A model generated the notes under the pieces. The model was not told the DNA's origin, did not search any database, and saw only the letters and a program-made list of their open reading frames with translations. A DNA stretch of 52,213 nucleotides from Candidatus Bathyarchaeota archaeon. GTDB taxonomy: Archaea > Thermoproteota > Bathyarchaeia > Bathyarchaeales > DTEX01. Position 1 is the first letter of the stretch. Each line of letters starts with the position of its first letter. The stretch spans positions 1 to 52,213 of the forward strand of contig JAGTQE010000010.1 of NCBI GenBank assembly GCA_018396635.1. Direction: 5' to 3'. This document shows positions 17,641-24,865 of the stretch, one piece after another. The position numbers were made by a program, and so were the translations under genes.

Positions 17641-19131
17641 TCATGCAACAGCGCTTATCTCAACCTTATGCTTCGCCTTCCATTCCTCAACGGGGACTCC
17701 CAGAGATTTTTCTATCAGAGATCTATGTATTGAATTCATTGTGCAGAACGGTATTATCCTGCCATCTGGGACAGCGTAATGTATAACGCAGCGCTGAACT
17801 CTCTCTAAATCGAAGTTGTACGGATCCATAAAATGCATGGCCGAAATCATAATCATCTTTCTATGTAAATCTCCTAGTGCCTTATAACTGCCCGTCTTGA
17901 GAACCGGCCACACATATTTTCTGAGCATGCCGAGCTTTACGTGGCGTAGCGCCCCAATAAGATGCATCTTAGCCCTAGACTTATGGCCCTTTGATGCTTC
18001 CTCGTATACACGCCTCATAGATCTAATAAAGCCTTCAACGTTGGCATACCTTGTTATTGGAACGATCCGTCCATCCTCGACAAATATATATGTTGCCATT
18101 CCACAGTGCGGATGCGCTGTAAACTCAACATAACGTCTATTTTTTATCGCTCCAACAGCCTTAGATACTGGAACAACAGTCGGTACTGGATAGAAGTCGG
18201 ATATCTTTATCTGCCCATTAGTCTGCTCCTCGACGAGCTTCATCCAGTCCGGTATTGTTATGCGCATGCTCATGCGCTCCTTAGCCGGTATCCTTCCGCA
18301 TAAGGATACTGGCTGAAAGTTTACGCATCTGACAACATCAGAGTTCTTTACAGCAAATCTAATTATATCGCCAACCTCACGGTCATTCACTCCCTTAATA
18401 AGAGTGCACACTAAAACCACGCTATCAATGCCAGCCTTTCTACAGTTTTCTATAGCCTTCTCTTTAACCTCAATTAGGTTGACGCCCCTAGTGAACTTAT
18501 AAACCTCTGGAGACACGCCATCAAACTGCAGGTAGATTGTGCTGACGCCAGCTTCCCTAAGGGTCCGGCAGAAGTCTAGGTCTGAGGCAATCCTAAGTCC
18601 ATTAGTGTTGACCTCGACATGCTTAAAACCCAGCTCCTTCGCCATCCTAATTATTTGAGGAAGATCCTCCCTGATTGTTGGCTCTCCACCAGATAGTTGA
18701 AGGGCCTCTGCTGGGACAGGCTTATTATTACGCAGGTTTACTAGCATCCCTCTTATGTCATCTATTGTCGGCTCGTAGACATATCCAGCTGTTCCAGCCG
18801 TCGCAAAGCATACCGGACAGCGTAGGTTGCAGCGGTTTGTAACATCTATTATTGCGAGGACGGTGTGGGACTTATGCTGCGGGCATATCCCACAGTCATA
18901 TGGGCAGCCGCTTTTCGTTATAGTCCTTGGATTTTCGAGCCCTTCACCAATATAATCAAATATCTTCGCCTTTTCATAAACCCCGTAGTCAGACCAGTAG
19001 ATATCTTGGAATGGACCGTGCTCAGGACATTCCTTCGCAATGTAAACAACATTATTCTCCTCAAATATAACAGCATCTAGAACTTTGAGACATTCTGGGC
19101 AGATGCTTTTCGTCCGCTTTATCTCCCTCAT
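17641..19131 (-). CDS. tes: Radical SAM tetraether-lipid synthase (Tes-like)
   Basis: Resembles the radical SAM enzyme Tes (the MJ0619 type), which joins two archaeol tails to make membrane-spanning tetraether lipids. An N-terminal CPECLKVLDAVIFEE zinc-like block is followed by the family's SGCPYDCGICPQHKSHTV Cys cluster. Then comes the radical SAM site CNLRCPVC (CxxxCxxC), and the SAM-binding LQLSGGEPTIREDLP. Later cysteines (SLCGR, HPHCGM) probably bind further clusters. The ATG at 19131 follows GGTGGGT and fits the family start; a start 15 codons upstream is also open. The gene predicts GDGT-type lipids, consistent with a thermophile or TACK archaeon. Product assignment is by family. Confidence 0.88.
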   Translation of the reverse strand: MREIKRTKSICPECLKVLDAVIFEENNVVYIAKECPEHGPFQDIYWSDYGVYEKAKIFDYIGEGLENPRTITKSGCPYDCGICPQHKSHTVLAIIDVTNRCNLRCPVCFATAGTAGYVYEPTIDDIRGMLVNLRNNKPVPAEALQLSGGEPTIREDLPQIIRMAKELGFKHVEVNTNGLRIASDLDFCRTLREAGVSTIYLQFDGVSPEVYKFTRGVNLIEVKEKAIENCRKAGIDSVVLVCTLIKGVNDREVGDIIRFAVKNSDVVRCVNFQPVSLCGRIPAKERMSMRITIPDWMKLVEEQTNGQIKISDFYPVPTVVPVSKAVGAIKNRRYVEFTAHPHCGMATYIFVEDGRIVPITRYANVEGFIRSMRRVYEEASKGHKSRAKMHLIGALRHVKLGMLRKYVWPVLKTGSYKALGDLHRKMIMISAMHFMDPYNFDLERVQRCVIHYAVPDGRIIPFCTMNSIHRSLIEKSLGVPVEEWKAKHKVEISAVA

Positions 19132-19244
19132 ACCCACCACTATCAAGGCGTATAAAGAGAGATTGTTCTTGGACATATAAGAAATTTTTTGATTTTCGCT
19201 TCACGCCCAGATCCTCAGTCAGAAGTAGACCTGTTCTCCGGAGA

Positions 19245-20162
19245 CTAGAGGATGCCCTCTATTGTGCTCTTTATGCTTTCGGCCCCAGAGTAAAATATTC
19301 TCCTTTCATCCTCGCTGAGATCCCACTCAATTATCGCTTCAACCCCTCTCCTGCCAAGTATGACTGGTACTCCTATGCTCAATTCAGTTAGACCGTATTC
19401 GCCGCTTAAAATCGCCGAACATATATAAATCTCCCTTTTATCCTTTAGGATCGCCTCAATCATATTCACTGTATTGTTTGCTGGCGCATAAACTGTTGCA
19501 CCCTTCTTTGAGATTACCGCTAAAGCTGACTGCCTGAGCTCCTCAGCAATTCTAGATTTTTCAGCATCAGTAAACTCTATCTTCCTCCCCCTAATCCTTA
19601 CCCTGCTAAAAACCGGAACCTGCCTCTCTCCATGCTCGCCTATTACGTAGGCGTCAACGTCTAGGATGGGTACATCATATATTCTGCTTAGAACGTATCT
19701 AAGCCTAGCTGAATCAAGCATGCCGGCGCTACCTATAACCCTCTCCCTTGGGAATCCACTATACTTCCACATGAGATAATTCATTATGTCTACTGGGTTA
19801 GTCAACGTTATGATGATCGGCTCCCCGCTCAGCTCCCTAATGCCCTTAGCGACGTCGCTTATTATCCTCTGGTTCACTCCAAGGAGTTCAAGCCTGGTCT
19901 TCATCTCTGGGGTTCTAGGTTTCCCAGCAGCCACAATGATGATCTGCGAGCCTTCTGCATCACCATAGTCTCCAGCATACACTCTAGTATTATTCCTGAA
20001 GGCGATGGCTTGCCCTATATCTGCAGCATTCCCCTCAGCCAAGTTTCTCAGAACATCTATGAGGACTAGCTCATTAGCCAGACCCCTATTTGCTATTTCA
20101 TACGCGATGCAGGAGCCTAGATTTCCAACGCCTATAACACTAATCTTGACTTCACTGCGCAT
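19245..20162 (-). CDS. mdh: Malate dehydrogenase (LDH-like family)
   Basis: Interconverts malate and oxaloacetate with NAD(P)H. The 305-aa protein has the Rossmann loop GVGNLGSCIAYEI, an acidic end of strand 2 (VLID) favouring NAD, and the substrate loop GKPRTPEMKTR. The arginine in KPR is the residue that marks malate rather than lactate enzymes. It is followed by TLTNPVDIMNYLMWKYSGFP and the catalytic histidine in IGEHGERQVP. The start is a clear ATG in a divergent spacer with the cyclophilin-like gene. It is probably transcribed alone. Confidence 0.93.
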   Translation of the reverse strand: MRSEVKISVIGVGNLGSCIAYEIANRGLANELVLIDVLRNLAEGNAADIGQAIAFRNNTRVYAGDYGDAEGSQIIIVAAGKPRTPEMKTRLELLGVNQRIISDVAKGIRELSGEPIIITLTNPVDIMNYLMWKYSGFPRERVIGSAGMLDSARLRYVLSRIYDVPILDVDAYVIGEHGERQVPVFSRVRIRGRKIEFTDAEKSRIAEELRQSALAVISKKGATVYAPANNTVNMIEAILKDKREIYICSAILSGEYGLTELSIGVPVILGRRGVEAIIEWDLSEDERRIFYSGAESIKSTIEGIL

Positions 20163-20254
20163 AACTATTTTAAAGGGACAAGTAGCCTTAAATATTTTTG
20201 ACTAGATAGTTTGAAGTTAGCTATACTTAAAGATATAATTTGGGGTGAGTGTTA

Positions 20255-20635
20255 GTGAAGAAGATTAGGATTATAAGCGATAGGATTGGCGTGGTTGAAG
20301 CAGAGCTTCTGGAGGATAAGAACCCTAAAACAGTTGCAGCCATATGGGAGAAGCTTCCATTTGAGGCAAGAGCGAATAGGTGGGGCGATGAAATATATTT
20401 CACCATACCAGTAGAGATTGGTGAGGAAAATGCTCAGGAAGTTGTTGAGGAGGGCGATATAGGATACTGGCCGCCTGGAAGAGGATTCTGCATCTTCTTT
20501 GGGCTAACGCCTATAAGCCGCGGAAATGAGATTAGGCCAGCAGATCCCGTAAACGTTTTTGGAAAGATAATCGGCGACCCAAAAATATTTAAGCGTGTTA
20601 GGACCGGGGATAGAATCAGGGTTGAGAGGGCTTAA
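20255..20635 (+). CDS. Cyclophilin-like (TM1367-fold) protein
   Basis: About 126 aa, matching the DUF369/cyclophilin-like family of bacteria and archaea that shares the cyclophilin beta-barrel. The diagnostic parts are KTVAAIWEKLPFEARANRWGDEIYF, IGYWPPGRGFCIFFG, and a C-terminal GDRIRVE. Prolyl isomerase activity has not been shown for the family in general, and the true function is unknown. I chose GTG 20255 because GGGGTGA ends 6 bases before it; a GTG at 20249 is also in frame. The gene is divergent from mdh. A second member with an added domain is at 45.6 kb. Confidence 0.85.
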   Translation: MKKIRIISDRIGVVEAELLEDKNPKTVAAIWEKLPFEARANRWGDEIYFTIPVEIGEENAQEVVEEGDIGYWPPGRGFCIFFGLTPISRGNEIRPADPVNVFGKIIGDPKIFKRVRTGDRIRVERA

Positions 20636-20703
20636 ATTGGCATCGATTAAAAGTAACAAAATAAAATGGGGCTTTAATAGCGTCTTTTGCATTGATTTTT
20701 CTT

Positions 20704-21012
20704 TTAGCTTGTCATTGTTATCGTGACGGTGTCTACAGTCTTCATCTCCATAAGCTCTACTGTCACAGAGATCGGCTTGAACTCCCCATTTTGTCCAACC
20801 TCATATTCTATAGTGAGCCTTGTAGGTTTATCGACGGCATTGCGCTTATTAATCTCCTCGATAACCTTCCTAGCCAGATCTACCCAAGCCCTCTTGTTCC
20901 CCTCTTTGACTTCAGCAGAAGCCTTCGTGTAGAAGGTTGAGTAGAACCACCTCTTAGCCCTGAATAAAGAACCTCTACTCGTAGGCGTTATTCTAAATCT
21001 TTGAGTCGGCAT
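20704..21012 (-). CDS. Conserved-looking hypothetical protein, 102 aa
   Basis: I do not recognise this protein. The start is ATG 21012, preceded by a strong GGAGGGTTAG site. It is basic, with MPTQRFRITPTSRGSLFRAK followed by KRWFYSTFYTKASAEV, a helix RAWVDLARKVIEEINKR, and two beta-like stretches (TRLTIEYEV, ISVTVELMEM). There are no membrane segments or metal motifs. Its convergent neighbour is the cyclophilin-like gene. Directly upstream on the other strand is the promoter region of tRNA-Pro. Confidence 0.65.
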   Translation of the reverse strand: MPTQRFRITPTSRGSLFRAKRWFYSTFYTKASAEVKEGNKRAWVDLARKVIEEINKRNAVDKPTRLTIEYEVGQNGEFKPISVTVELMEMKTVDTVTITMTS

Positions 21013-21136
21013 AGCTAACCCTCCAAACGAAACAATATACAATGCAAACTGCAATATAAATAATAATAGCTTTCCACACTCAATAATATACCCTAACCTC
21101 TCCGAAAGAAAAATTCATTCAACCCGGAAAGTAATG

Positions 21137-21143
21137 TTTTTAA
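21137..21143 (+). promoter_or_regulatory. Box A (TATA) of tRNA-Pro
   Basis: TTTTTAA is centred about 42 bases before the first base of tRNA-Pro, in line with archaeal tRNA promoters. Confidence 0.5.
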
Positions 21144-21181
21144 CCAAAAGCACATAATAATATTATATGACAATGTCATCT

Positions 21182-21259
21182 GGGGTCGTCGGCTAGCTTG
21201 GTCTAGGCTACGAGGCTTGGGCCCTCGTGACCCAGGTTCAAATCCTGGCGACCCCACCA
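21182..21259 (+). tRNA. tRNA-Pro (anticodon TGG)
   Basis: A complete cloverleaf with acceptor GGGGTCG/CGACCCC. The D-stem is GGCT/GGCT with G-U pairs, and the anticodon stem is CGAGG/CCTCG. The loop CTTGGGC gives anticodon TGG. The T-arm is CCAGG-TTCAAAT-CCTGG, discriminator A, and CCA is encoded in the DNA. No intron is present. An antisense ORF from a CcdA-like gene runs into its 3' half. Confidence 0.95.
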
Positions 21260-21421
21260 GCCCCACCTTATTTTCTGCTTTTCATCCTGTTTTGTTTGCG
21301 AAATGGGGTTTACTTCTTGAATTAATGCATTTTCACAGATTCTTGAGATGTTTAAGCCCAGTTTTCTGGCCTTTTCCCAGACTTCTGGGTTGATTCTTAT
21401 GCTGTAAATCTTTCGCTTCAT
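21203..21421 (-). pseudogene. CcdA-like antitoxin ORF running into tRNA-Pro
   Basis: The first 45 or so residues (MKRKIYSIRINPEVWEKA, then RKLGLNISRICENALIQEV) match the archaeal CcdA/ribbon-helix-helix antitoxin type, a short DNA-binding protein that usually pairs with a PIN or CcdB toxin. The frame then continues, with no stop, into the antisense strand of tRNA-Pro. The tail (WWGRQDLNLGHEGPSLVA) is simply the translated tRNA. The original C-terminus was therefore probably lost when the DNA next to the tRNA was rearranged. No toxin directly follows it. The nearest is the PIN gene 0.56 kb away on the other strand. It may still be expressed with the odd tail. Confidence 0.55.
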
Positions 21422-21436
21422 GCCATGTATATACAC

Positions 21437-21848
21437 TTGTAAATACTTTTCATCCTTTCCGTCAAAAAGATTTGCCTTTCATGAGAAAAAGATAAAATGG
21501 GGGATTTTATCCATCTATAACCGCCATTATGTTATTAGACAACCCAGTAGGAAGAAATATTAAGGGTGCTTGTTTAAGCGGCGTAAGCTTATGGGCATGT
21601 AGAAGTTTAACCAGCGGAGAAGTTGCTGGTTAAAGCACTGATCTTTAGCGCTGACCTACACTACACTATTATGCTAGCTGCAGATATCGCTAAATCGCAG
21701 TATACAAATTATTTGGGGAACATAACTGATTAACTGCCTAACTTTAGTGATCAAACATTCATCCTATTTTTGCAAAAACGAAGCAAAAATTATGCTTGCT
21801 TCTTACTCAAAAACAGCCAAAAAACAAGCCTAAAATGAGCAAAGGATA
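21437..21848. other. Gene-poor spacer in the tRNA-Pro to tRNA-Leu island
   Basis: No confident gene. A 34-codon frame (ATG 21531 to TAA 21631, ending SLTSGEVAG) overlaps a perfect hairpin and could be a relic of a longer gene, but I cannot name it. The rest is A+T-rich with stops in all frames. Confidence 0.4.
21606..21634. repeat. Perfect 10-bp inverted repeat (hairpin)
   Basis: TTTAACCAGC (21606-21615) and GCTGGTTAAA (21625-21634) pair perfectly around a 9-base loop GGAGAAGTT. The next bases are AGCACTGATC, not a T-tract, so it is unlikely to be a simple terminator. It could be a structured RNA part or the end of a lost mobile element. Confidence 0.6.
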
Positions 21849-21893
21849 TGGTGCGGGGGTTCGAACCTAAGGACGGCTGGCGACTTCTCCCGC
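21849..21893 (-). repeat. tRNA-Leu-like relic (possible att remnant)
   Basis: Read on the minus strand this 45-base segment begins GCGGGAG and ends TTCGAACCCCCGCACCA. It therefore has a 7-base acceptor pairing with one A-C mismatch, a T-loop, discriminator A and CCA, like the 3' end of tRNA-Leu at 23.2 kb. It lacks the 3' half of the T-stem, has no anticodon arm and cannot be a working tRNA. The same strand and orientation as tRNA-Leu fit a degraded copy of an integration site. Confidence 0.4.
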
Positions 21894-21984
21894 AAATCCC
21901 CTTCTTTCTTTTTCTATTTTATCAATCTTAAAGCATAAAAATTTGGATGTAAGATATGAGAGAAGTAACGAGTGTGCCCGATTC

Positions 21985-22464
21985 ATGGTTAGGGTTTACT
22001 TGGAGCTTTCGATATTAATATCGTTAGCTAATCCGCTTGATCTGTTTCATATTCAAACTAGGAATTTTATGGATGAGCTGAGAACTTTTGGTTTTGAGCT
22101 GGTATCCTGCAGGCAGGCTGTGGAGATGGATTTAGCGATTGGGCTCACTAGGAGGCCGTTGAGGGTGGGTGATGCGCTTAGAATATTAGAGGTGATGGAT
22201 GCCTATGAAATTAAACTTTTAAGTTTAAACTCGAGAGATTTACTGTTGCTTGTCAACGAATATTTAAGGGAGACTTCTTTGAAGTTTGGTGACCTGTTGC
22301 ATTACGCTGGGGCAACACTCCTCAACGCTGATTACCTTTCATCTTGGAACACGGATGATTTTAATAAGCGGACTGAAGAATCCATAAACAATGTGAATGT
22401 AAGAAGAGGCCTGAAAACTATAAAAGTGGGCACGCCAAATATGATCTTGAGGTGGCTGCGGTGA
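21985..22464 (+). CDS. PIN-domain protein (VapC-like)
   Basis: A PIN-fold ribonuclease-like protein of about 159 aa. The first strand RVYLELSILISLANPLD has Glu where most PIN domains have the first catalytic Asp. Later acidic sites are present: QAVEMDLAIG, the FGDLLHYAGATLLNADYL helix, and the terminal SSWNTDDFNK, which is the typical PIN ending. A start at 21943 would add 14 residues that do not look like part of the fold. It overlaps the following 52-codon gene by 4 bases (GTGA). Likely role: toxin of a small toxin-antitoxin pair in the tRNA-bounded island, or a relic thereof. The Asp-to-Glu change may weaken activity. Confidence 0.75.
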   Translation: MVRVYLELSILISLANPLDLFHIQTRNFMDELRTFGFELVSCRQAVEMDLAIGLTRRPLRVGDALRILEVMDAYEIKLLSLNSRDLLLLVNEYLRETSLKFGDLLHYAGATLLNADYLSSWNTDDFNKRTEESINNVNVRRGLKTIKVGTPNMILRWLR

Positions 22465-22619
22465 GCAGCGTCGACATAGCGAAGCAGATACATGAGGACA
22501 TAGATCGAATAATGAGAGGTCTAAGTGTAGAGGATCAGGAGATAGTGCTCAGAGAGGCACAAAATATAATTAGGAGCCTAAGAAGGATAGAAGAAGTAAT
22601 AAGCAAGGTTAAAGCCTAA
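22461..22619 (+). CDS. 52-aa helical partner of the PIN gene
   Basis: A small gene with a GTG start that overlaps the PIN stop codon (GTGA), so it is translationally coupled. The product (start VSSVDIAKQIHEDIDRIM, end IEEVISKVKA) is entirely helical and charged, with a heptad-like pattern and no DNA-binding motif I can name. By position it could be the antitoxin, placed after its toxin, which is the reverse of the usual vapBC order. Its stop overlaps the stop of an opposite-strand relic. The function is inferred from position only. Confidence 0.6.
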   Translation: MSSVDIAKQIHEDIDRIMRGLSVEDQEIVLREAQNIIRSLRRIEEVISKVKA

Positions 22620-22777
22620 ACGTAAGCCCCAGTTTCTATGGACTTGAGGCCTGTAAGCCTCTCAAGAGACTCAACATCATCCCATATATCTCTCAAAACC
22701 CTTCCAACGGAAAGATTATAACCGCATCTGCTTATGGAGTTTTCACCTTCATCTTGCAGATCTTAAAGGTGCACCAT
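22616..22777 (-). pseudogene. Short minus-strand ORF with an in-frame stop
   Basis: From ATG 22777 the frame reads MVHL, then a TAA (22763-22765), and then 48 open codons to a TAG at 22616. The second part (SRCGYNLSVGRVLRDIWDDV, ESLERLTGLKSIETG) looks protein-like, with amphipathic helices. There is no ATG, GTG or upstream TTG to start the second part at full length. Its end overlaps the stop of the 52-aa gene on the other strand, as in genuine convergent genes. I do not recognise the family. It is probably a small gene broken by a nonsense change, part of the decayed island. Confidence 0.35.
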
Positions 22778-22898
22778 ATAATTAGCTTTTATCATTGGGA
22801 TCAGCGGAGTGGGCTATCAGAATAGGCGATTAGGCTGATTGCGCATGTAATGGCTATTAAGAACCCGAGTCCAGGGCTTTTGGATGTTGCTGAGAAGC

Positions 22899-23129
22899 CT
22901 AATGCTCCATCGATGGGCAGGCTGATCCACCATATTTTATGCGTATATATCTATATGATTGGGTAGATGATGCATATGCCTTAATCTTATCACACCAATT
23001 TTTAGATAGAACTTGAAGCATCATATCTTGAGGAGAACCACTTAAAGACTTAATAATCCTCAGCTTCCTTTTAACTGTGCTTTCCCTATTACCCCTCTTA
23101 ATCAACCATAATCCAAAATCCAATAAAGA
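22899..23129 (-). pseudogene. Truncated integrase (tyrosine recombinase) fragment
   Basis: Read away from the 3' end of tRNA-Leu, the frame encodes LLDFGLWLIKRGNRESTVKR, then KLRIIKSLSGSPQDMMLQVL and SKNWCDKIKAYA. This pattern is typical of the N-terminal core-binding (SAM-like) domain of archaeal phage-type integrases. It ends at a stop after about 75 residues with no catalytic domain (no R..HxxR..Y). Upstream it merges with the tRNA sequence in the same frame and has no own start codon. This is what remains when an element integrates at a tRNA 3' end and then decays. Identification is by pattern and needs a profile search. Confidence 0.45.
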
Positions 23130-23151
23130 ACTATTTGCAGAGGTGCAGTAT

Positions 23152-23237
23152 TGGTGCGGGGGGTGGGGTTCGAACCCACGCAGCCCTACGGCAGCAGGTC
23201 CTAAGCCTGCCTCCTTTGACCACTCGGACACCCCCGC
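23152..23237 (-). tRNA. tRNA-Leu (anticodon TAG)
   Basis: A class II tRNA with acceptor GCGGGGG/CCCCCGC. The anticodon stem is GCAGG/CCTGC around loop CTTAGGA, giving anticodon TAG. A long variable arm (TGCCGTAGGGCTGC region) and T-arm GTGGG-TTCGAAC-CCCAC follow, with discriminator A and encoded CCA. An A/T-rich TATTTTTTAGG lies upstream on the minus strand. Its 3' side borders the integrase fragment, so it is the likely integration target of the island. Confidence 0.95.
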
Positions 23238-23385
23238 ATGCGAATTTAGTGTACCTAAAAAATAATTTGTCGGAAACAGAGATAAATCCATTTCTTTGGT
23301 TTTCTTCAAAGAAGTAGAAAAGATGGCAAAGCTATGTCTCTGGACTACGTTTTAATGATAAGAAATATGCAATGCCAATGAAGCG

Positions 23386-24582
23386 TTAAAGGTTGAAGTA
23401 TTCGTTAATGGGTTTTTGATATGCTTCAATTCTTCCTTCTAGAACATCTCTGTAGTTTACTGGTTGGCCTAAGTAAGCTGACTCATATATTGCTTCGCAT
23501 ATAGCTTTAGCCTTGAGCCCCTCTTCACCATCAACTTCAGGTTTCCTCCCCTTTTCAATGGCCTCTAAGAAATCGTAGCATTCAACAAAAACCCCATTTG
23601 TAATGCCATGTGGAAAAAGTCTCCTCTTTCTTTCGTCATCTAAGGAGTTTAAATATTCCCTCTCAATTGTTCTCATGGGGTAAATAATTTTCTTAGATCC
23701 CTCTTGAATGATAATTTCAGCATTATCGAAGGGTCCATGAAAAACGTCACCGTGATCCAGTAAGCACCCTCTACTACCATAATGCACTACGTTCGTGTAG
23801 CTATATCCTGGGGCCGCTATAGTCCAGCTCCAAGTGCATGTTAGGCCGCTTTTAAAGGATATTACAGCTATCCAGCTGTCCTCCCGCTCGTCATAGATTA
23901 TCCTATCTCCCTTCCTATGTGGCCATCTTTCGAATTGCGTAACCTTGGCATATATCGTTTCAGGGTCTCCATATAGATATCTTAGCATATCGGCGAAATG
24001 CGCCCCACTATCCATAACCATTCCGCCTCCGCTAAGCATTCTCTCAATTCTCCAATGCCAAATTCTCTCCTCTGCGGGGTCTTGCCAGCTGGCATGCTGA
24101 GCAAAGAATAATCTAGGTTCACCCAACATTTTCAGTTCATTTATGATCCAGTGCGCTGTTCTCTGGCTTAAACCCCGCCTAATGTTCTCAGCTACTGCGA
24201 CAATTTTATTATTCCTTTTTGCGGCTTCTATAATGGCTTTGCTGGCCTTCACGGTTACCCCAAAAGGCTTCTCAACCATAACATTTGCTCCAGCATTCAG
24301 GCATGCTATAGCAACTTTATGATGCTCTGAGTGAGGTGTACAAATATCTACAGCATCGACATCCTCCTTGGAGAGCATATCTTCTAGGCTGCCATATATC
24401 CTAGGCTTAAAAGTTTGGTTTTGAGCTGCAATATTAGCAAACTTTTCAGCTGAAGATAACACGTGGTCGCACATAGCTGCAAACTCAAATTTCTCAGGCT
24501 CCTTCTGCTTAATAGCGATATAGGCCCTTAGGTGAGATTCAGCCATACCCCCACATCCGACAATAGCGAGCTTCAGAACCAT
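23386..24582 (-). CDS. Gfo/Idh/MocA family NAD(P)-dependent oxidoreductase
   Basis: A sugar or inositol dehydrogenase-like enzyme of 398 aa. The N-terminal Rossmann domain has GCGGMAESHLRAY. It is followed by the family's DAVDICTPHSEHHKVAIACL and the EKPFG motif (NVMVEKPFGVTVKAS), where Lys is the catalytic base contact. The C-terminal half is the alpha/beta substrate domain with GGGMVMDSGAHFADMLRYLYG. The Asp and His in that stretch are typical active-site positions. The substrate cannot be told. Other sugar genes in the window (GH2, PfkB, MFS) are 12-18 kb away. It stands alone, 149 bases past tRNA-Leu. Confidence 0.92.
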   Translation of the reverse strand: MVLKLAIVGCGGMAESHLRAYIAIKQKEPEKFEFAAMCDHVLSSAEKFANIAAQNQTFKPRIYGSLEDMLSKEDVDAVDICTPHSEHHKVAIACLNAGANVMVEKPFGVTVKASKAIIEAAKRNNKIVAVAENIRRGLSQRTAHWIINELKMLGEPRLFFAQHASWQDPAEERIWHWRIERMLSGGGMVMDSGAHFADMLRYLYGDPETIYAKVTQFERWPHRKGDRIIYDEREDSWIAVISFKSGLTCTWSWTIAAPGYSYTNVVHYGSRGCLLDHGDVFHGPFDNAEIIIQEGSKKIIYPMRTIEREYLNSLDDERKRRLFPHGITNGVFVECYDFLEAIEKGRKPEVDGEEGLKAKAICEAIYESAYLGQPVNYRDVLEGRIEAYQKPINEYFNL

Positions 24583-24754
24583 AACGACACCAATGACAAT
24601 TCCTTAAAATCCACGTATATAGTTTTTTCGCAATTTGCTTTAAGAGTAGAGACTATTTATTATTTCTAAGAAAAATTTCATAATTTCATGCCTTTAAACC
24701 AGCTAACCAATTAATTTAGTAGCCTATATTAGAATTGTATTTTTAAGGAGGTTG

Positions 24755-24865
24755 ATGATGGCTAAAAAAGAGTATTTTAGACTTTTGTTACATAAGCCTA
24801 TCCACTATATGGCTATTTTTAGGCTTAAATTATTTAGCTGCTTTATAAGTCCTTTTGAATGCTAA
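24755..24865 (+). CDS. Possible 36-aa small protein
   Basis: AAGGAGGTTG, an almost perfect Shine-Dalgarno site, precedes the tandem ATGs at 24755 and 24758. The product (MMAKKEYFRLLLHKPIHYMA and a hydrophobic end) is basic then hydrophobic, possibly membrane-associated. Its stop overlaps the end of the opposite-strand regulator gene by 4 bases. It could also be the decayed start of a longer gene. Support is the ribosome-binding site only. Confidence 0.3.
   Translation: MMAKKEYFRLLLHKPIHYMAIFRLKLFSCFISPFEC

Noticed and set aside
21849-21893. A functional tRNA
   Set aside because: It lacks the anticodon arm and half of the T-stem, and has an A-C mismatch in the acceptor.
22899-23309. The full 136-codon minus-strand frame as one protein
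   Set aside because: Its first 55 codons are translated from the tRNA-Leu gene and its flank. Only the later part looks like a real (integrase) remnant.
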